A DNA stretch of 64,000 bases from Bosea sp. (in: a-proteobacteria) (GTDB lineage Bacteria; Pseudomonadota; Alphaproteobacteria; Rhizobiales; Beijerinckiaceae). Position numbers and translations under genes: made by a program. This document shows, one piece after another, positions 1 through 7,811 of the stretch. Position 1 is the first letter of the stretch, and each line of letters begins with the position of its first letter. The DNA lies in the NCBI GenBank assembly GCA_023910605.1, contig JAAVVV010000001.1, forward strand, positions 62,001 to 126,000. The letters run 5' to 3'. The notes beneath the pieces are model-generated. The model had not been told where the DNA came from and made no database searches. It worked only from the letters and a program-made list of their open reading frames with translations.

Positions 1-2
1 TC

Positions 3-1097
3 ACCAACACTCTGGCCAAGGACAAGGACATCCAGGACAAGTGGCGCGGCTTCGGCGATGTGGCCCAGTCGCGCCATCTCGCCAACCGGGTCGAGCCTGC
101 CGTGGTCGATGCGCTGGTCAGCGCCGTGCGCGATGCCTATCCGCGCCTGTCTCACCGTTATTATGCGCTCAAGGCCCGCTGGTTCGGCAAGAGTGAGCTC
201 AACTTCTGGGATCGCAACGCCCCGCTGCCCAAGGTGGAGCAGCGCACGATCCCGTGGAGCGAGGCGCGCGACACCGTACTCGGCGCCTACGACGCCTTCT
301 CGCCGCGCATGGCCTCCATCGCGCGTCGCTTCTTCGACGAGCGCTGGATCGATGCGCCCGTTCGCCCCGGCAAGGCGCCGGGCGCCTTCGCTCACCCTAC
401 GGTTCCCTCCTCGCACCCCTATGTGCTGATCAATTATCAGGGCAAGCCGCGCGACGTGATGACGCTGGCCCATGAGCTGGGCCATGGCGTGCATCAGGTG
501 CTGGCCGCGCCCAATGGCGCGCTGATGGCGCCGACCCCGCTCACCCTGGCCGAAACCGCCTCGGTCTTCGGCGAGATGCTGACCTTCCGCCGCCTGCTCG
601 ACGCCACCACCAGCCAGAGCCAGCGCAAGGCCATGCTGGCGAGCAAGGTCGAGGACATGATCAACACGGTCGTGCGCCAGATCGCTTTCTACTCCTTCGA
701 GCGCAAGCTCCACGAGGAGCGCAAGCAGGGCGAGCTCACCGCCGATGCGATCAGCGCGCTGTGGATGAGCGTGCAGGCCGAGAGCCTTGGCCCCGCCATC
801 AGGCTCGGCCCCGGCTACGAGACCTACTGGACGTACATTCCCCACTTCATCCACTCGCCCTTCTACGTCTACGCCTATGCCTTCGGCGATTGCCTCGTGA
901 ATTCGCTTTATGGCGTCTACGAGCGCTCGGCCGACGGTTTCCAGGACCGCTATTTCGCCATGCTGAGCGCAGGCGGCACCAAGCACCATTCCGAGGTGCT
1001 CGCGCCTTTCGGCCTTGATGCGCGCGACCCCGGCTTCTGGCAAATCGGGCTTGGGCTGATCGAGCGCATGATCGTGGAACTGGAACAGATGGGATGA
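3..1097 (+). CDS. M3 family oligoendopeptidase (PepF-like), 3' part
   Basis: C-terminal 364 residues of a zinc oligopeptidase; the open frame runs in from the left edge, so the true start lies outside the window. The zinc motif HELGH is encoded at 471-485, and a downstream TLAETASVFGEM segment supplies the third ligand Glu, as in the M3 (thimet/PepF) family. The helical C-terminal half, with its conserved Tyr/His-rich YIPHFIHSPFYVYAYAFG region, is intact. Members are soluble cytoplasmic enzymes that trim short peptides released by larger proteases. No signal peptide can be judged because the N-terminus is missing. The gene is not obviously in an operon with the next intact gene, about 300 bp away. 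The family call is secure; the exact subfamily (pepF against related M3B enzymes) is less so. Confidence 0.93.
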   Translation, partial: TNTLAKDKDIQDKWRGFGDVAQSRHLANRVEPAVVDALVSAVRDAYPRLSHRYYALKARWFGKSELNFWDRNAPLPKVEQRTIPWSEARDTVLGAYDAFSPRMASIARRFFDERWIDAPVRPGKAPGAFAHPTVPSSHPYVLINYQGKPRDVMTLAHELGHGVHQVLAAPNGALMAPTPLTLAETASVFGEMLTFRRLLDATTSQSQRKAMLASKVEDMINTVVRQIAFYSFERKLHEERKQGELTADAISALWMSVQAESLGPAIRLGPGYETYWTYIPHFIHSPFYVYAYAFGDCLVNSLYGVYERSADGFQDRYFAMLSAGGTKHHSEVLAPFGLDARDPGFWQIGLGLIERMIVELEQMG

Positions 1098-1117
1098 CGG
1101 CCGCGTGCTGGCTCTAG

Positions 1118-1226
1118 GCGGCGATCAACGGTCCCTGGGGCAAGAGCCGCCAACCCGGCATCCCGACCAGCATGCGCGACATCGTCGCGGACGGCATCGC
1201 AGCGGCGAAGGCCGGGGCGGGCATGG
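1118..1226 (+). pseudogene. Decayed N-terminal fragment of a BKACE (DUF849)-like gene
   Basis: This short stretch, in the frame starting at 1118 just after a TAG, reads AAINGPWGKSRQPGIP, then TSMRDIVADGIAAAKAGAG. That resembles the first beta strand and helix of beta-keto acid cleavage enzymes (DUF849), which carry an NG..(K/R).(R/N)QP.IP signature followed by an ADGI..A.AGA helix. Homology stops where the family would continue into its metal-binding HxH motif, and the frame closes at about 1303. No start codon with a ribosome binding site precedes it. I read it as a relic left by deletion; the rest of 1098-1394 (for example the open frame 1105-1338) shows nothing I recognise. The match is from memory of the family, so confidence is moderate. 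Confidence 0.42.
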
Positions 1227-1394
1227 CCGCTCAGGGCTCGCCGCGCTCACGCAGGAGCAGCTTGACGACAAGGGCATGCGCTCCGATCGGGACCTGATGC
1301 TGGGCGCCGTGTCCCGGTTGACCGCCGGCGAGCCCTGAGCGGCATGCCCCCCCGCGACCTTGGCGAGGGCCGGGAGCAGGCTTATGTCAGGGAC

Positions 1395-2771
1395 ATGAGC
1401 AGCCCCCGCGACACCGAAGAGAACCGATTTTCCGCGCGCGCCTCGCGCTATGCCCGCGTCGGCGCCAATGTCGGCGGCGTCGCGGCGCGAATCGCCACGA
1501 CCTTCATCACCGGCCGTACAGGCGCGGCGGACAGCCGCAATGCCGCCGCTCTGGCGCAGGCGCTCGGCGGGCTCAAGGGCCCGCTGATGAAGGTCGCGCA
1601 GCTTGTCGCCACCATTCCCGATGTGGTCCCGCCCGAATATGCCGAGGAGTTGCAGAAGCTCCAGTCGGAAGCCCCGCCCATGGGCGCGGCCTTCGTCAAC
1701 CGGCGGATGATGGCCGAGCTTGGCGGCAACTGGCGCCAGCGTTTCGGCGCCTTCGACCTCAAGCCTGCTGCCGCGGCCTCGCTCGGCCAGGTCCACCGCG
1801 CCACCTCGCTCGACGGCGTGTCCCTGGCCTGCAAGCTCCAGTATCCCGACATGGAATCGGCCGTGGAGGCGGACCTCAAGCAGCTCCAGCTCCTGCTGGC
1901 GCTGCACCGCCAGCTCGACTCGGCCATCGACACGCGCGAGATCGCCAAGGAACTCGGCGCCCGCGTGCGCGAGGAGCTCGACTATCACCGCGAGGCGAGG
2001 CATGCGGCGCTTTATCAGCTCATGCTGGCCGGCACCGATGATGTGCGCGTGCCGAAGGTGGACGCCGCCCTGTCCACGCGGCGCCTGCTGACCATGCACT
2101 GGCTCGAGGGCGCCAAGCTGCTCAGCCACAAGGATGCCGATCTGGACACGCGCAACCGGATCGCGCGCGCCATGTTCCATGCCTGGTGGCGGCCCTTCAT
2201 CCGCTTTGGCGTCATCCATGGCGATCCGCATCTGGGCAACTACACCGTGTTCGACGATGGCGGCCGCCCAAGCGGGCTGAACCTGCTCGATTATGGCTGC
2301 GTGCGCATCTTTCCGGCCAGCTTCGTCAACGGCGTCAACGAGCTGCGCAACGGCCTGCTCCACGGGGACGCGGCCCGGATCGTCCATGCCTACGAGGTCT
2401 GGGGCTTCAGGAACCTCAGCAAGGACCTCATCGAGATCCTCAACATCTGGGCGCGCTTCATCTATGGCCCGCTGCTCGATGACCGGGTGCGCACCATCGC
2501 GGACGGGGTCAGCCCCGGCAATTACGGGCGCCGCGAAGCGTTCGCCGTGCATCAGGCGCTCAAGGAGAAGGGCCCCGTCACCGTGCCGCAGGAGTTCGTC
2601 TTCATGGACCGCGCCGCCATCGGGCTGGGCGGGGTCTTCCTGCATCTGCGCGCCGAGATGAATTTCTTCCGCCTGATCGAGGACGAGCTGACCGCCTTCT
2701 CCGCCGAGACGGTGGCGCGCCGTCAGGCCGAGGCGCTGGCGGCGGTCGGTCTCAGGCCCGCGCAAGCCTGA
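1395..2771 (+). CDS. AarF/ABC1/UbiB-family atypical kinase
   Basis: 458-residue member of the UbiB/ABC1 protein-kinase-like family, which supports ubiquinone biosynthesis or lipid homeostasis at the membrane. Visible motifs are the KxGQ-type segment (here MKVAQ near residue 65, Ala replacing Gly), the Ala-rich nucleotide loop AAAASLGQVHRA, the Lys in ACKLQYP, the catalytic HGDPHLGN and the DFG-equivalent LDYG. I chose the ATG at 1395 because homologous sequence begins there; an upstream ATG at 1344 adds only 17 unlikely residues. The stop codon at 2769-2771 lies inside a 15-bp tandem repeat and the frame stays open for another 66 codons. Homologs of this MKVAQ subtype are common in Rhizobiales, and their precise substrate is not known. 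Confidence 0.88.
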   Translation: MSSPRDTEENRFSARASRYARVGANVGGVAARIATTFITGRTGAADSRNAAALAQALGGLKGPLMKVAQLVATIPDVVPPEYAEELQKLQSEAPPMGAAFVNRRMMAELGGNWRQRFGAFDLKPAAAASLGQVHRATSLDGVSLACKLQYPDMESAVEADLKQLQLLLALHRQLDSAIDTREIAKELGARVREELDYHREARHAALYQLMLAGTDDVRVPKVDAALSTRRLLTMHWLEGAKLLSHKDADLDTRNRIARAMFHAWWRPFIRFGVIHGDPHLGNYTVFDDGGRPSGLNLLDYGCVRIFPASFVNGVNELRNGLLHGDAARIVHAYEVWGFRNLSKDLIEILNIWARFIYGPLLDDRVRTIADGVSPGNYGRREAFAVHQALKEKGPVTVPQEFVFMDRAAIGLGGVFLHLRAEMNFFRLIEDELTAFSAETVARRQAEALAAVGLRPAQA

Positions 2772-2846
2772 GACGCAAAAGTCTTGGACGCGCAAGCCTT
2801 GGACGCGGAGGCCTGGGAGGCGGAGGCCTGGGAGGCGAAGCTGCCC
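2757..2846 (+). repeat. Imperfect 15-bp tandem repeat (about six units) across the AarF stop codon
   Basis: Units of 15 bp run head to tail: 2757-2771, 2772-2786, 2787-2801, 2802-2816, 2817-2831 and a degraded 2832-2846. The best-conserved units read GACGCGCAAGCCTTG and GACGCGGAGGCCTGG. In the AarF frame they encode pentapeptides of the type (D/E)A(Q/E)A(L/W), and the AarF TGA falls at the end of the first unit. Such minisatellites change copy number by slippage; each unit is a multiple of three, so gain or loss keeps the frame. Confidence 0.8.
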
Positions 2847-3009
2847 CTGCAACAGCCGGGAACGGCACGCGACACAAAGCCCGACACGAAGCGCAACCTG
2901 GCACGGTTTCCGGCCTCACAATCTGCGTTGACTCGTTGCCACCGTTCATGTCCATGCGCTAAACGCTGGTGAGCTGCAACGCTCGCTTTCAACATATTCG
3001 GGGACGATC
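2772..3009. other. Intergenic region between aarF-like gene and oxidase IV gene
   Basis: About 240 bp. The first third is the 15-bp repeat; the AarF frame then remains open (without a stop) to 2972, encoding a polar, low-complexity tail. The remainder presumably carries the promoter of the oxidase IV-pnt operon, but I see no pair of -35/-10 boxes that I would defend. A TTGACT at 2928-2933 has no good -10 at 16-18 bp. Confidence 0.4.
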
Positions 3010-3315
3010 ATGGCCGACCACGGCAAATCCGCTGAAACGGGACATCCGGAGATGGATTACCCGGCTCATGAAGACACCTTCAAGGGCTTCGTTCACTTCA
3101 CCGAGGTCGGCACCGTCGCCGTTACGGCGATCGTGGTGGCCCTCGCCGTAGGCGGCGTGCGCCATGCCTGGGTCACGGTGATCTTCGGCACGATCCTGAC
3201 ACTCGTCACCGCGGCCATCGGCGTCGCGTCGCCCCGCATTGGCTGGCGCGCGCCCGCCATCCCGCTGGTGCTGATGCTCATGGCCCTCGCCTTCATGGGC
3301 GGCGGCACTCACTGA
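3010..3315 (+). CDS. aa3-type cytochrome c oxidase subunit IV family protein
   Basis: 101-residue membrane protein. The N-terminal soluble part contains MDYPAHEDTFKGF, the signature of the bacterial aa3 oxidase subunit IV family, followed by one to three hydrophobic segments (about residues 34-58 and 60-98). The classic subunit IV is a single-helix peptide lying on the oxidase; versions of about 100 residues such as this one are typical of Rhizobiales and sit immediately upstream of the transhydrogenase genes, as here (33 bp before pntAA). A GGGGAC ribosome binding site precedes the ATG. Co-expression with pnt would link respiratory and NADPH-generating membrane complexes. Membership is clear, but a physical role in the oxidase is inferred from the family. 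Confidence 0.82.
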   Translation: MADHGKSAETGHPEMDYPAHEDTFKGFVHFTEVGTVAVTAIVVALAVGGVRHAWVTVIFGTILTLVTAAIGVASPRIGWRAPAIPLVLMLMALAFMGGGTH

Positions 3316-3347
3316 CGCCCGCCCGCCTCTCCGGAGAACAGCATTCC

Positions 3348-4487
3348 ATGCGCATCGCAATCCCGGCGGAAGCCAAAGGCACGGAAACCCGCGTCGCCGC
3401 GACGCCCGAGACCGTCAAGAAGTTCCTTGGCCTCGGCGCGAGCGTCACGGTCGAGAAAGGCGCGGGCCTGACCGCAGGCATTTCGGACGCCGAATACGAG
3501 GCGGCCGGGGCGAGCCTTGCGGCCAGCGGCAAGGCCGCGCTGAAGGACGCTGACATTGTCCTCAAGGTCCGCCGTCCGGCCGCAGCCGAGCTTGAGCAGA
3601 TGAAGGCAGGCGCCATCGTCGTCGCCACCATGGATCCTTATGGCCAGGAAGAGGCGCTGGCGGCGATGGCGAAGGCGAATGTCGCCGCCTTCGCCATGGA
3701 GTTCATGCCGCGCATCACGCGCGCCCAGGTCATGGACGTGCTCTCCAGCCAGGCCAACCTCGCCGGCTATCGCGCCGTGATCGACGGCGCCGCCGAATAT
3801 GGCCGCGCCGTGCCGATGATGATGACGGCCGCCGGAACCGTTCCGGCCGCGCGCATCTTCATCATGGGCGTCGGCGTTGCGGGGCTTCAGGCCATCGCGA
3901 CCGCCCGCCGCCTCGGCGCGGTCGTGACCGCCACCGACGTGCGCCCCGCCACCAAGGAGCAGGTCGAATCACTCGGCGCCAAGTTCCTCGCCGTCGAGGA
4001 TGACGAGTTCCGTCAGGCCCAGACTGCCGGCGGCTACGCCAAGGAGATGTCGAGGGAGTATCAGGCCAGGCAGGCCGAGCTCACCGCCTCCCACATCGCC
4101 AAGCAGGACATCGTCATCACCACGGCGCTGATCCCGGGCCGGCCCGCGCCGCGCCTCATCACCGCAGCCATGGTGGAAAGCATGAAGGCTGGTTCCGTCA
4201 TCATCGACCTTGCGGTCGAGCGCGGCGGCAATTGCGAGCTGGCCAAGCCTGGCCAGACCGTCGTCACCCCCAACGGCGTGCGCATCGTCGGCCATCTCAA
4301 CGTGCCCGGCCGCCTCGCGGCAACGGCTTCAGCGCTTTACGCCAAGAACCTCTTCGCCTTCGTCGAGACCATGATCGACAAGAAGGACAAGAAGCTGGCG
4401 GTGAACTGGGAGGACGAGCTGGTCAAGGCCACGCTGCTGACCCGCGACGGTGCTGTCGTCCATCCGACTTTCCAGCCCAAAGCCTGA
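3348..4487 (+). CDS. pntAA: Proton-translocating NAD(P)+ transhydrogenase, subunit alpha 1
   Basis: 379-residue NAD(H)-binding domain I of the Re/Si-specific transhydrogenase, which transfers hydride from NADH to NADP+ driven by the proton gradient. Visible are the alanine-dehydrogenase-like N-terminal fold (MRIAIPAE.KG.ETRVA.TP), the Rossmann stretch IMGVGVAGLQAIATARRLGA near residue 170, and the mobile loop region before GNCELAKPG. In this three-gene form domain I is a separate soluble cytoplasmic subunit, as in Rhodospirillum rubrum and other alphaproteobacteria. An ACCGAAGGGGC stretch then leads into pntAB, 36 bp downstream. Confidence 0.96.
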   Translation: MRIAIPAEAKGTETRVAATPETVKKFLGLGASVTVEKGAGLTAGISDAEYEAAGASLAASGKAALKDADIVLKVRRPAAAELEQMKAGAIVVATMDPYGQEEALAAMAKANVAAFAMEFMPRITRAQVMDVLSSQANLAGYRAVIDGAAEYGRAVPMMMTAAGTVPAARIFIMGVGVAGLQAIATARRLGAVVTATDVRPATKEQVESLGAKFLAVEDDEFRQAQTAGGYAKEMSREYQARQAELTASHIAKQDIVITTALIPGRPAPRLITAAMVESMKAGSVIIDLAVERGGNCELAKPGQTVVTPNGVRIVGHLNVPGRLAATASALYAKNLFAFVETMIDKKDKKLAVNWEDELVKATLLTRDGAVVHPTFQPKA

Positions 4488-4523
4488 CCACCATCCGTCA
4501 CCGGACCGAAGGGGCATCATTCC

Positions 4524-4961
4524 ATGTCGACCATCACACCCCAGGAAGCGCTTGAGCGGGCCCGCGCCGCCGCCGATGCGGCACGGCAGGCGGCGGAGGC
4601 CGCCCAGCGCTATGCCGACCAGATCGCCGCCACGGCCAGCGCCACCACCGGCGGGGCCATCGATCCCATCGTGTTCCAGCTCGCCATCTTCGCCCTGGCG
4701 GTCGCGGTGGGCTATTATGTCGTTTGGTCAGTGACGCCCGCGCTGCACACTCCGCTGATGTCGGTGACCAACGCCATCTCCTCCGTCATCGTGGTGGGCG
4801 CACTGCTCGCGGTCGGCGTCAACGCCACCCCAGCCATGGGCGATGGGCCGCTCTGGGCGAAGGTGATGGGGTTCTTCGCGCTCATCCTCGCGTCCGTGAA
4901 CATATTCGGCGGCTTCCTCGTCACCGAACGCATGCTCGCCATGTACAAGAAGAAGGGCTGA
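4524..4961 (+). CDS. pntAB: NAD(P)+ transhydrogenase, subunit alpha 2 (membrane domain)
   Basis: 145-residue subunit carrying the alpha-side transmembrane helices of the transhydrogenase. An Ala/Arg/Glu-rich N-terminal helix (about residues 8-40) is followed by three to four hydrophobic segments, including the conserved [18 protein letters not shown] stretch that lines the proton path. Length matches the split PntAB of Rhizobiales (about 110-145 residues). The gene ends 6 bp before the pntB start, so the two are almost certainly co-translated. Confidence 0.95.
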   Translation: MSTITPQEALERARAAADAARQAAEAAQRYADQIAATASATTGGAIDPIVFQLAIFALAVAVGYYVVWSVTPALHTPLMSVTNAISSVIVVGALLAVGVNATPAMGDGPLWAKVMGFFALILASVNIFGGFLVTERMLAMYKKKG

Positions 4962-4967
4962 CGCCAG

Positions 4968-6371
4968 ATGGCCGCCAATCTCTCAGCCCTGCTCTATCTC
5001 GTCGCGGGCATCCTCTTCATCATGGCGCTGCGGGGGCTTTCGCACCCCACCACCAGCCGCCAGGGCAATCTCTTCGGCATGGCCGGCATGGCCATCGCGG
5101 TCCTCACCACGGTGATGTTCTTCCGGCCCGCCGGCTTCTCGGGCTGGCTTCTGGTCGTGCTCGGCATCGGCATCGGCGGCGGCATCGGGGCTGTGATGGC
5201 CCGCAAGGTGCAGATGACGCAGATGCCCCAGCTTGTGGCCTTCTTCCACAGCCTGGTGGGCCTTGCCGCCGTGCTCGTGGCGGGCGCCGCGCTCTATGCG
5301 CCGGAAGCCTTCGGCATTGGCCGCGTCGGCCAGATCAAGGCCGCCAGCCTCTTCGAGATGGCGCTGGGCGTCGCGATCGGCGCCATCACCTTCACCGGTT
5401 CGATCATCGCCTTCCTCAAGCTCGACGGGCGCATGAGCGGCAAACCGATCATGCTGCCGCAGCGCCACGCCATCAACATCGGCCTCGGCATAGCCCTTGC
5501 GATCCTGATTCTGATCTTCCTGCGCACCGAGAGCCATGCCGTATTCTGGCTGATCGTCATCGTCTCGTTTGCGCTCGGCGTGCTGCTGATCATCCCGATC
5601 GGCGGGGCGGACATGCCTGTCGTCGTCTCGATGCTGAATTCCTATTCCGGCTGGGCCGCCGCCGGCATCGGCTTCACGCTCGGCAACATGGCGCTGATCA
5701 TCACCGGCGCGCTGGTGGGCTCCTCGGGCGCGATCCTGAGCTACATCATGTGCAAGGCGATGAACCGTAGCTTCATCTCGGTCATCCTCGGCGGCTTCGG
5801 CGCCGATGAGTCCGGTGCGGCTGCCGCCACCGAGGCGCGGCCTTACAAGGCCGGCTCCGCCGAAGACGCCGCCTACATCATGAAGAACGCGCAGAAGGTC
5901 ATCATCGTGCCGGGCTACGGCATGGCCGTGTCTCAGGCCCAGCACGCCCTGCGCGAGATGGGCGACCTGCTCAAGAAGGAAGGCGTCGAGGTCAAGTATG
6001 CCATCCATCCGGTGGCGGGCCGCATGCCCGGCCACATGAACGTGCTGCTGGCGGAAGCCAATGTGCCCTATGACGAGGTCTTCGAACTGGAGGACATCAA
6101 CTCCGAGTTCGGCCAGGCCGACGTCGCCTTCGTCATCGGCGCCAACGACGTGACCAACCCGGCTGCCAAGACCGACAAGACCTCGCCGATCTACGGCATG
6201 CCGGTCCTCGACGTCGAGAAGGCCGGCACCATCCTCTTCGTCAAGCGCGGCATGGGCGGCGTCGGCTATGCCGGCATCGACAACGAGGTGTTCTACCGCC
6301 CCAACACCATGATGCTGCTCGCCGACGCCAAGAAGATGGTTGAAAGCATCGTCAAGGCGCTGGCCCACTGA
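4968..6371 (+). CDS. pntB: NAD(P)+ transhydrogenase, subunit beta
   Basis: 467-residue beta subunit. Residues 1 to about 265 hold roughly nine transmembrane helices including the proton-channel HSLVGLAAV region; residues from about 290 form the NADP(H)-binding domain III with VIIVPGYGMAVSQAQHALREM, the KYAIHPVAGRMPGHMNVLLAEANVPYD loops (split here for length) and VIGANDVTNPAA. Last gene of the operon, followed within 26 bp by an intrinsic terminator. With PntAA and PntAB it makes NADPH for biosynthesis and oxidative-stress defence. Confidence 0.96.
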   Translation: MAANLSALLYLVAGILFIMALRGLSHPTTSRQGNLFGMAGMAIAVLTTVMFFRPAGFSGWLLVVLGIGIGGGIGAVMARKVQMTQMPQLVAFFHSLVGLAAVLVAGAALYAPEAFGIGRVGQIKAASLFEMALGVAIGAITFTGSIIAFLKLDGRMSGKPIMLPQRHAINIGLGIALAILILIFLRTESHAVFWLIVIVSFALGVLLIIPIGGADMPVVVSMLNSYSGWAAAGIGFTLGNMALIITGALVGSSGAILSYIMCKAMNRSFISVILGGFGADESGAAAATEARPYKAGSAEDAAYIMKNAQKVIIVPGYGMAVSQAQHALREMGDLLKKEGVEVKYAIHPVAGRMPGHMNVLLAEANVPYDEVFELEDINSEFGQADVAFVIGANDVTNPAAKTDKTSPIYGMPVLDVEKAGTILFVKRGMGGVGYAGIDNEVFYRPNTMMLLADAKKMVESIVKALAH

Positions 6372-6396
6372 CAATGCTGGCCATCGTCGCGAACGC

Positions 6397-6424
6397 AGGG
6401 CCAGCCTTCACGCTGGCCCTTTTT
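6397..6424 (+). terminator. Rho-independent terminator of the pnt operon
   Basis: A perfect 9-bp GC-rich stem (AGGGCCAGC at 6397-6405, GCTGGCCCT at 6412-6420) with a 6-nt loop is followed directly by a short run of T. It lies 25 bp after the pntB stop and just ahead of the GNAT gene. Confidence 0.88.
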
Positions 6425-6441
6425 GCTGGAAGGGCATGAAC

Positions 6442-6924
6442 ATGATCGAGCTGGTCATTCGCGACATGGAGGATGCCGACCGCGAGGCCGTGATCGATCT
6501 GATGTGGCTCCTCAACCGCTTCGAGGACGGCATCACCGCTGATCGCGCCACGGATCGGAAGTCAGCGAGAAACTGCCTTCAGGATGACCTTGAGAAGATG
6601 CGGCCCGTCGGCGGCGCTCAGTATGTCGCCGATCAGGCCGGCAAGGTGGTTGGCTATGTCTGCTGCGCCATCACGGAGGGCGGCCCGTTCATCCGCGAAG
6701 ACGTCCGGACCTACGGCTATGTCACGACACTGGTGGTCGCTCCGGACGCACGCAGGGCAGGCATCGGCGAAGCCCTGATGCGCGCGGCGGAAGACTTCAC
6801 TCGTGGGCAAGGATTGCGCTCATTTGCCGTGGGCCATGTGGCGGGCAATGAGGGCGCAGCCCGGCTATATGCACGGCTTGGGCTGAAGACCCACGCCATC
6901 GAGCGCGTGAAGTGGCTGGATTGA
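6442..6924 (+). CDS. GNAT-family N-acetyltransferase
   Basis: 160-residue single-domain acetyltransferase. The acetyl-CoA binding signature appears as TTLVVAPDARRAGIGEALMRAAE (motif A, Q/RxxGxG/A form RRAGIGEA at about residues 105-112), and the C-terminal strand LYARLGLKTHAIER fits motif B. Two in-frame ATGs (6436, 6442) are possible; a GGAAGGG at 6428-6434 is 7 nt from 6442 but only 1 nt from 6436, so I chose 6442. The substrate cannot be inferred. The gene overlaps the region leading into the downstream hydrolase (next start 6 bp after the stop), suggesting one transcript. Confidence 0.85.
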   Translation: MIELVIRDMEDADREAVIDLMWLLNRFEDGITADRATDRKSARNCLQDDLEKMRPVGGAQYVADQAGKVVGYVCCAITEGGPFIREDVRTYGYVTTLVVAPDARRAGIGEALMRAAEDFTRGQGLRSFAVGHVAGNEGAARLYARLGLKTHAIERVKWLD

Positions 6925-6929
6925 GCCAG

Positions 6930-7802
6930 ATGAGCGCACCAGCCAGCGTGAAGCCAACTGCCGGAACAGCCCGCTGGCTGCACCGCTCGCTCTGGCTGAT
7001 CGGTGGACTTGCGCTGCTCGGCTACCTCGCCATCTGCGCCTACATGTTTGCTGTCCAGCGCTCCTTGCTGTTCATTCCCGACATCCGCGATGTCAGCGGC
7101 GACGCAAGCCGCGTCCCCGGCGCCGAAGCCATCACGTTGCAGACAAGCGATGGCGAGCGATTGAACGCCTGGTGGAAGCCGCCACGCAACGATGTCGACC
7201 CGGTCTATCTTTACCTGCACGGCAACGGCGCGAACCTGACGCGTCGGGCGGGCCGCTTCCAGCGTCTGACGGAGGATGGCGCCGGCCTGCTGGCAGTCAG
7301 CTGGCGCGGCTATGGCGGCTCGAGCGGCAGCCCCTCGGAGGCCGGCCTGCGGCTGGATGGCCGGGCGGCGCATGACTGGCTGCTTGGCCGGTTCAGCGCC
7401 TCGCGCATCATCCTCTTCGGGGAATCGCTGGGCACCGGCGTCGCCATCGGGCTCGCGGCGCGGGGCGGGGCCGCATTGCTGGCGCTCGACTCGCCCTATG
7501 CCTCGATCGTGGATCTGGGCCGGATGAGGTTCCCGTGGCTGCCTGTGACGCTGCTGTCGCGCGACCCGTTCCGCGCCATCGACGATGCGCCTGAGGTCGC
7601 GATTCCAGTGGTCGCCCAGCACTGCACGCACGACTGGATCATCCCGCTCAGCGAGAGCCGGAGGCTGATGCAGGCTTTCCCGAAGCCCCCCGACTTCGCG
7701 ATCATTGAAGGCCGCTGCCATGTCCCCGATGTCGGCCGGGCGCTGCTGCCGAAGATCCGCGCCGCCTGGGCTTTGCGCCGCGACGACGCCGCCGCGCGCT
7801 GA
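6930..7802 (+). CDS. Membrane-anchored alpha/beta hydrolase (BEM46/ABHD-like)
   Basis: 290 residues with an N-terminal membrane anchor (about residues 20-43) followed by a serine-hydrolase fold. The strand YLYLHGNGANL gives the HGNG oxyanion loop, GESLG (about residue 160) is the nucleophile elbow, and likely partners are the Asp in HDWIIP and the His in GRCHVPD. The arrangement is that of the BEM46/Bud13/ABHD13 group of hydrolases, whose substrates are mostly unknown. I prefer the ATG at 6930 over the upstream GTG at 6912, which would overlap the GNAT gene. It converges with the TPR lipoprotein gene, leaving only 9 bp between them. Confidence 0.85.
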   Translation: MSAPASVKPTAGTARWLHRSLWLIGGLALLGYLAICAYMFAVQRSLLFIPDIRDVSGDASRVPGAEAITLQTSDGERLNAWWKPPRNDVDPVYLYLHGNGANLTRRAGRFQRLTEDGAGLLAVSWRGYGGSSGSPSEAGLRLDGRAAHDWLLGRFSASRIILFGESLGTGVAIGLAARGGAALLALDSPYASIVDLGRMRFPWLPVTLLSRDPFRAIDDAPEVAIPVVAQHCTHDWIIPLSESRRLMQAFPKPPDFAIIEGRCHVPDVGRALLPKIRAAWALRRDDAAAR

Positions 7803-7811
7803 GACGAAGGC

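Noticed and set aside
1105-1338. 77-residue frame LTQEQLDDKGMRSDRDLMLG as a DUF1127-like protein
   Set aside because: Only a faint resemblance to the DUF1127 helix and no proper start; the overlapping BKACE-like remnant in another frame explains part of the region better.
1125-2852. 575-residue minus-strand open frame opposite the AarF-like gene
   Set aside because: Mirror of a well-conserved kinase-like gene; composition (His/Arg/Gly-rich) and lack of any motif mark it as a GC-rich shadow. Similar frames at 4983-6374, 17214-18623, 22791-24425, 32156-34279 and 38153-39796 were dropped for the same reason.
2928-2956. TTGACT as promoter of the oxidase IV-pnt operon
   Set aside because: No acceptable -10 hexamer at 16-18 bp.
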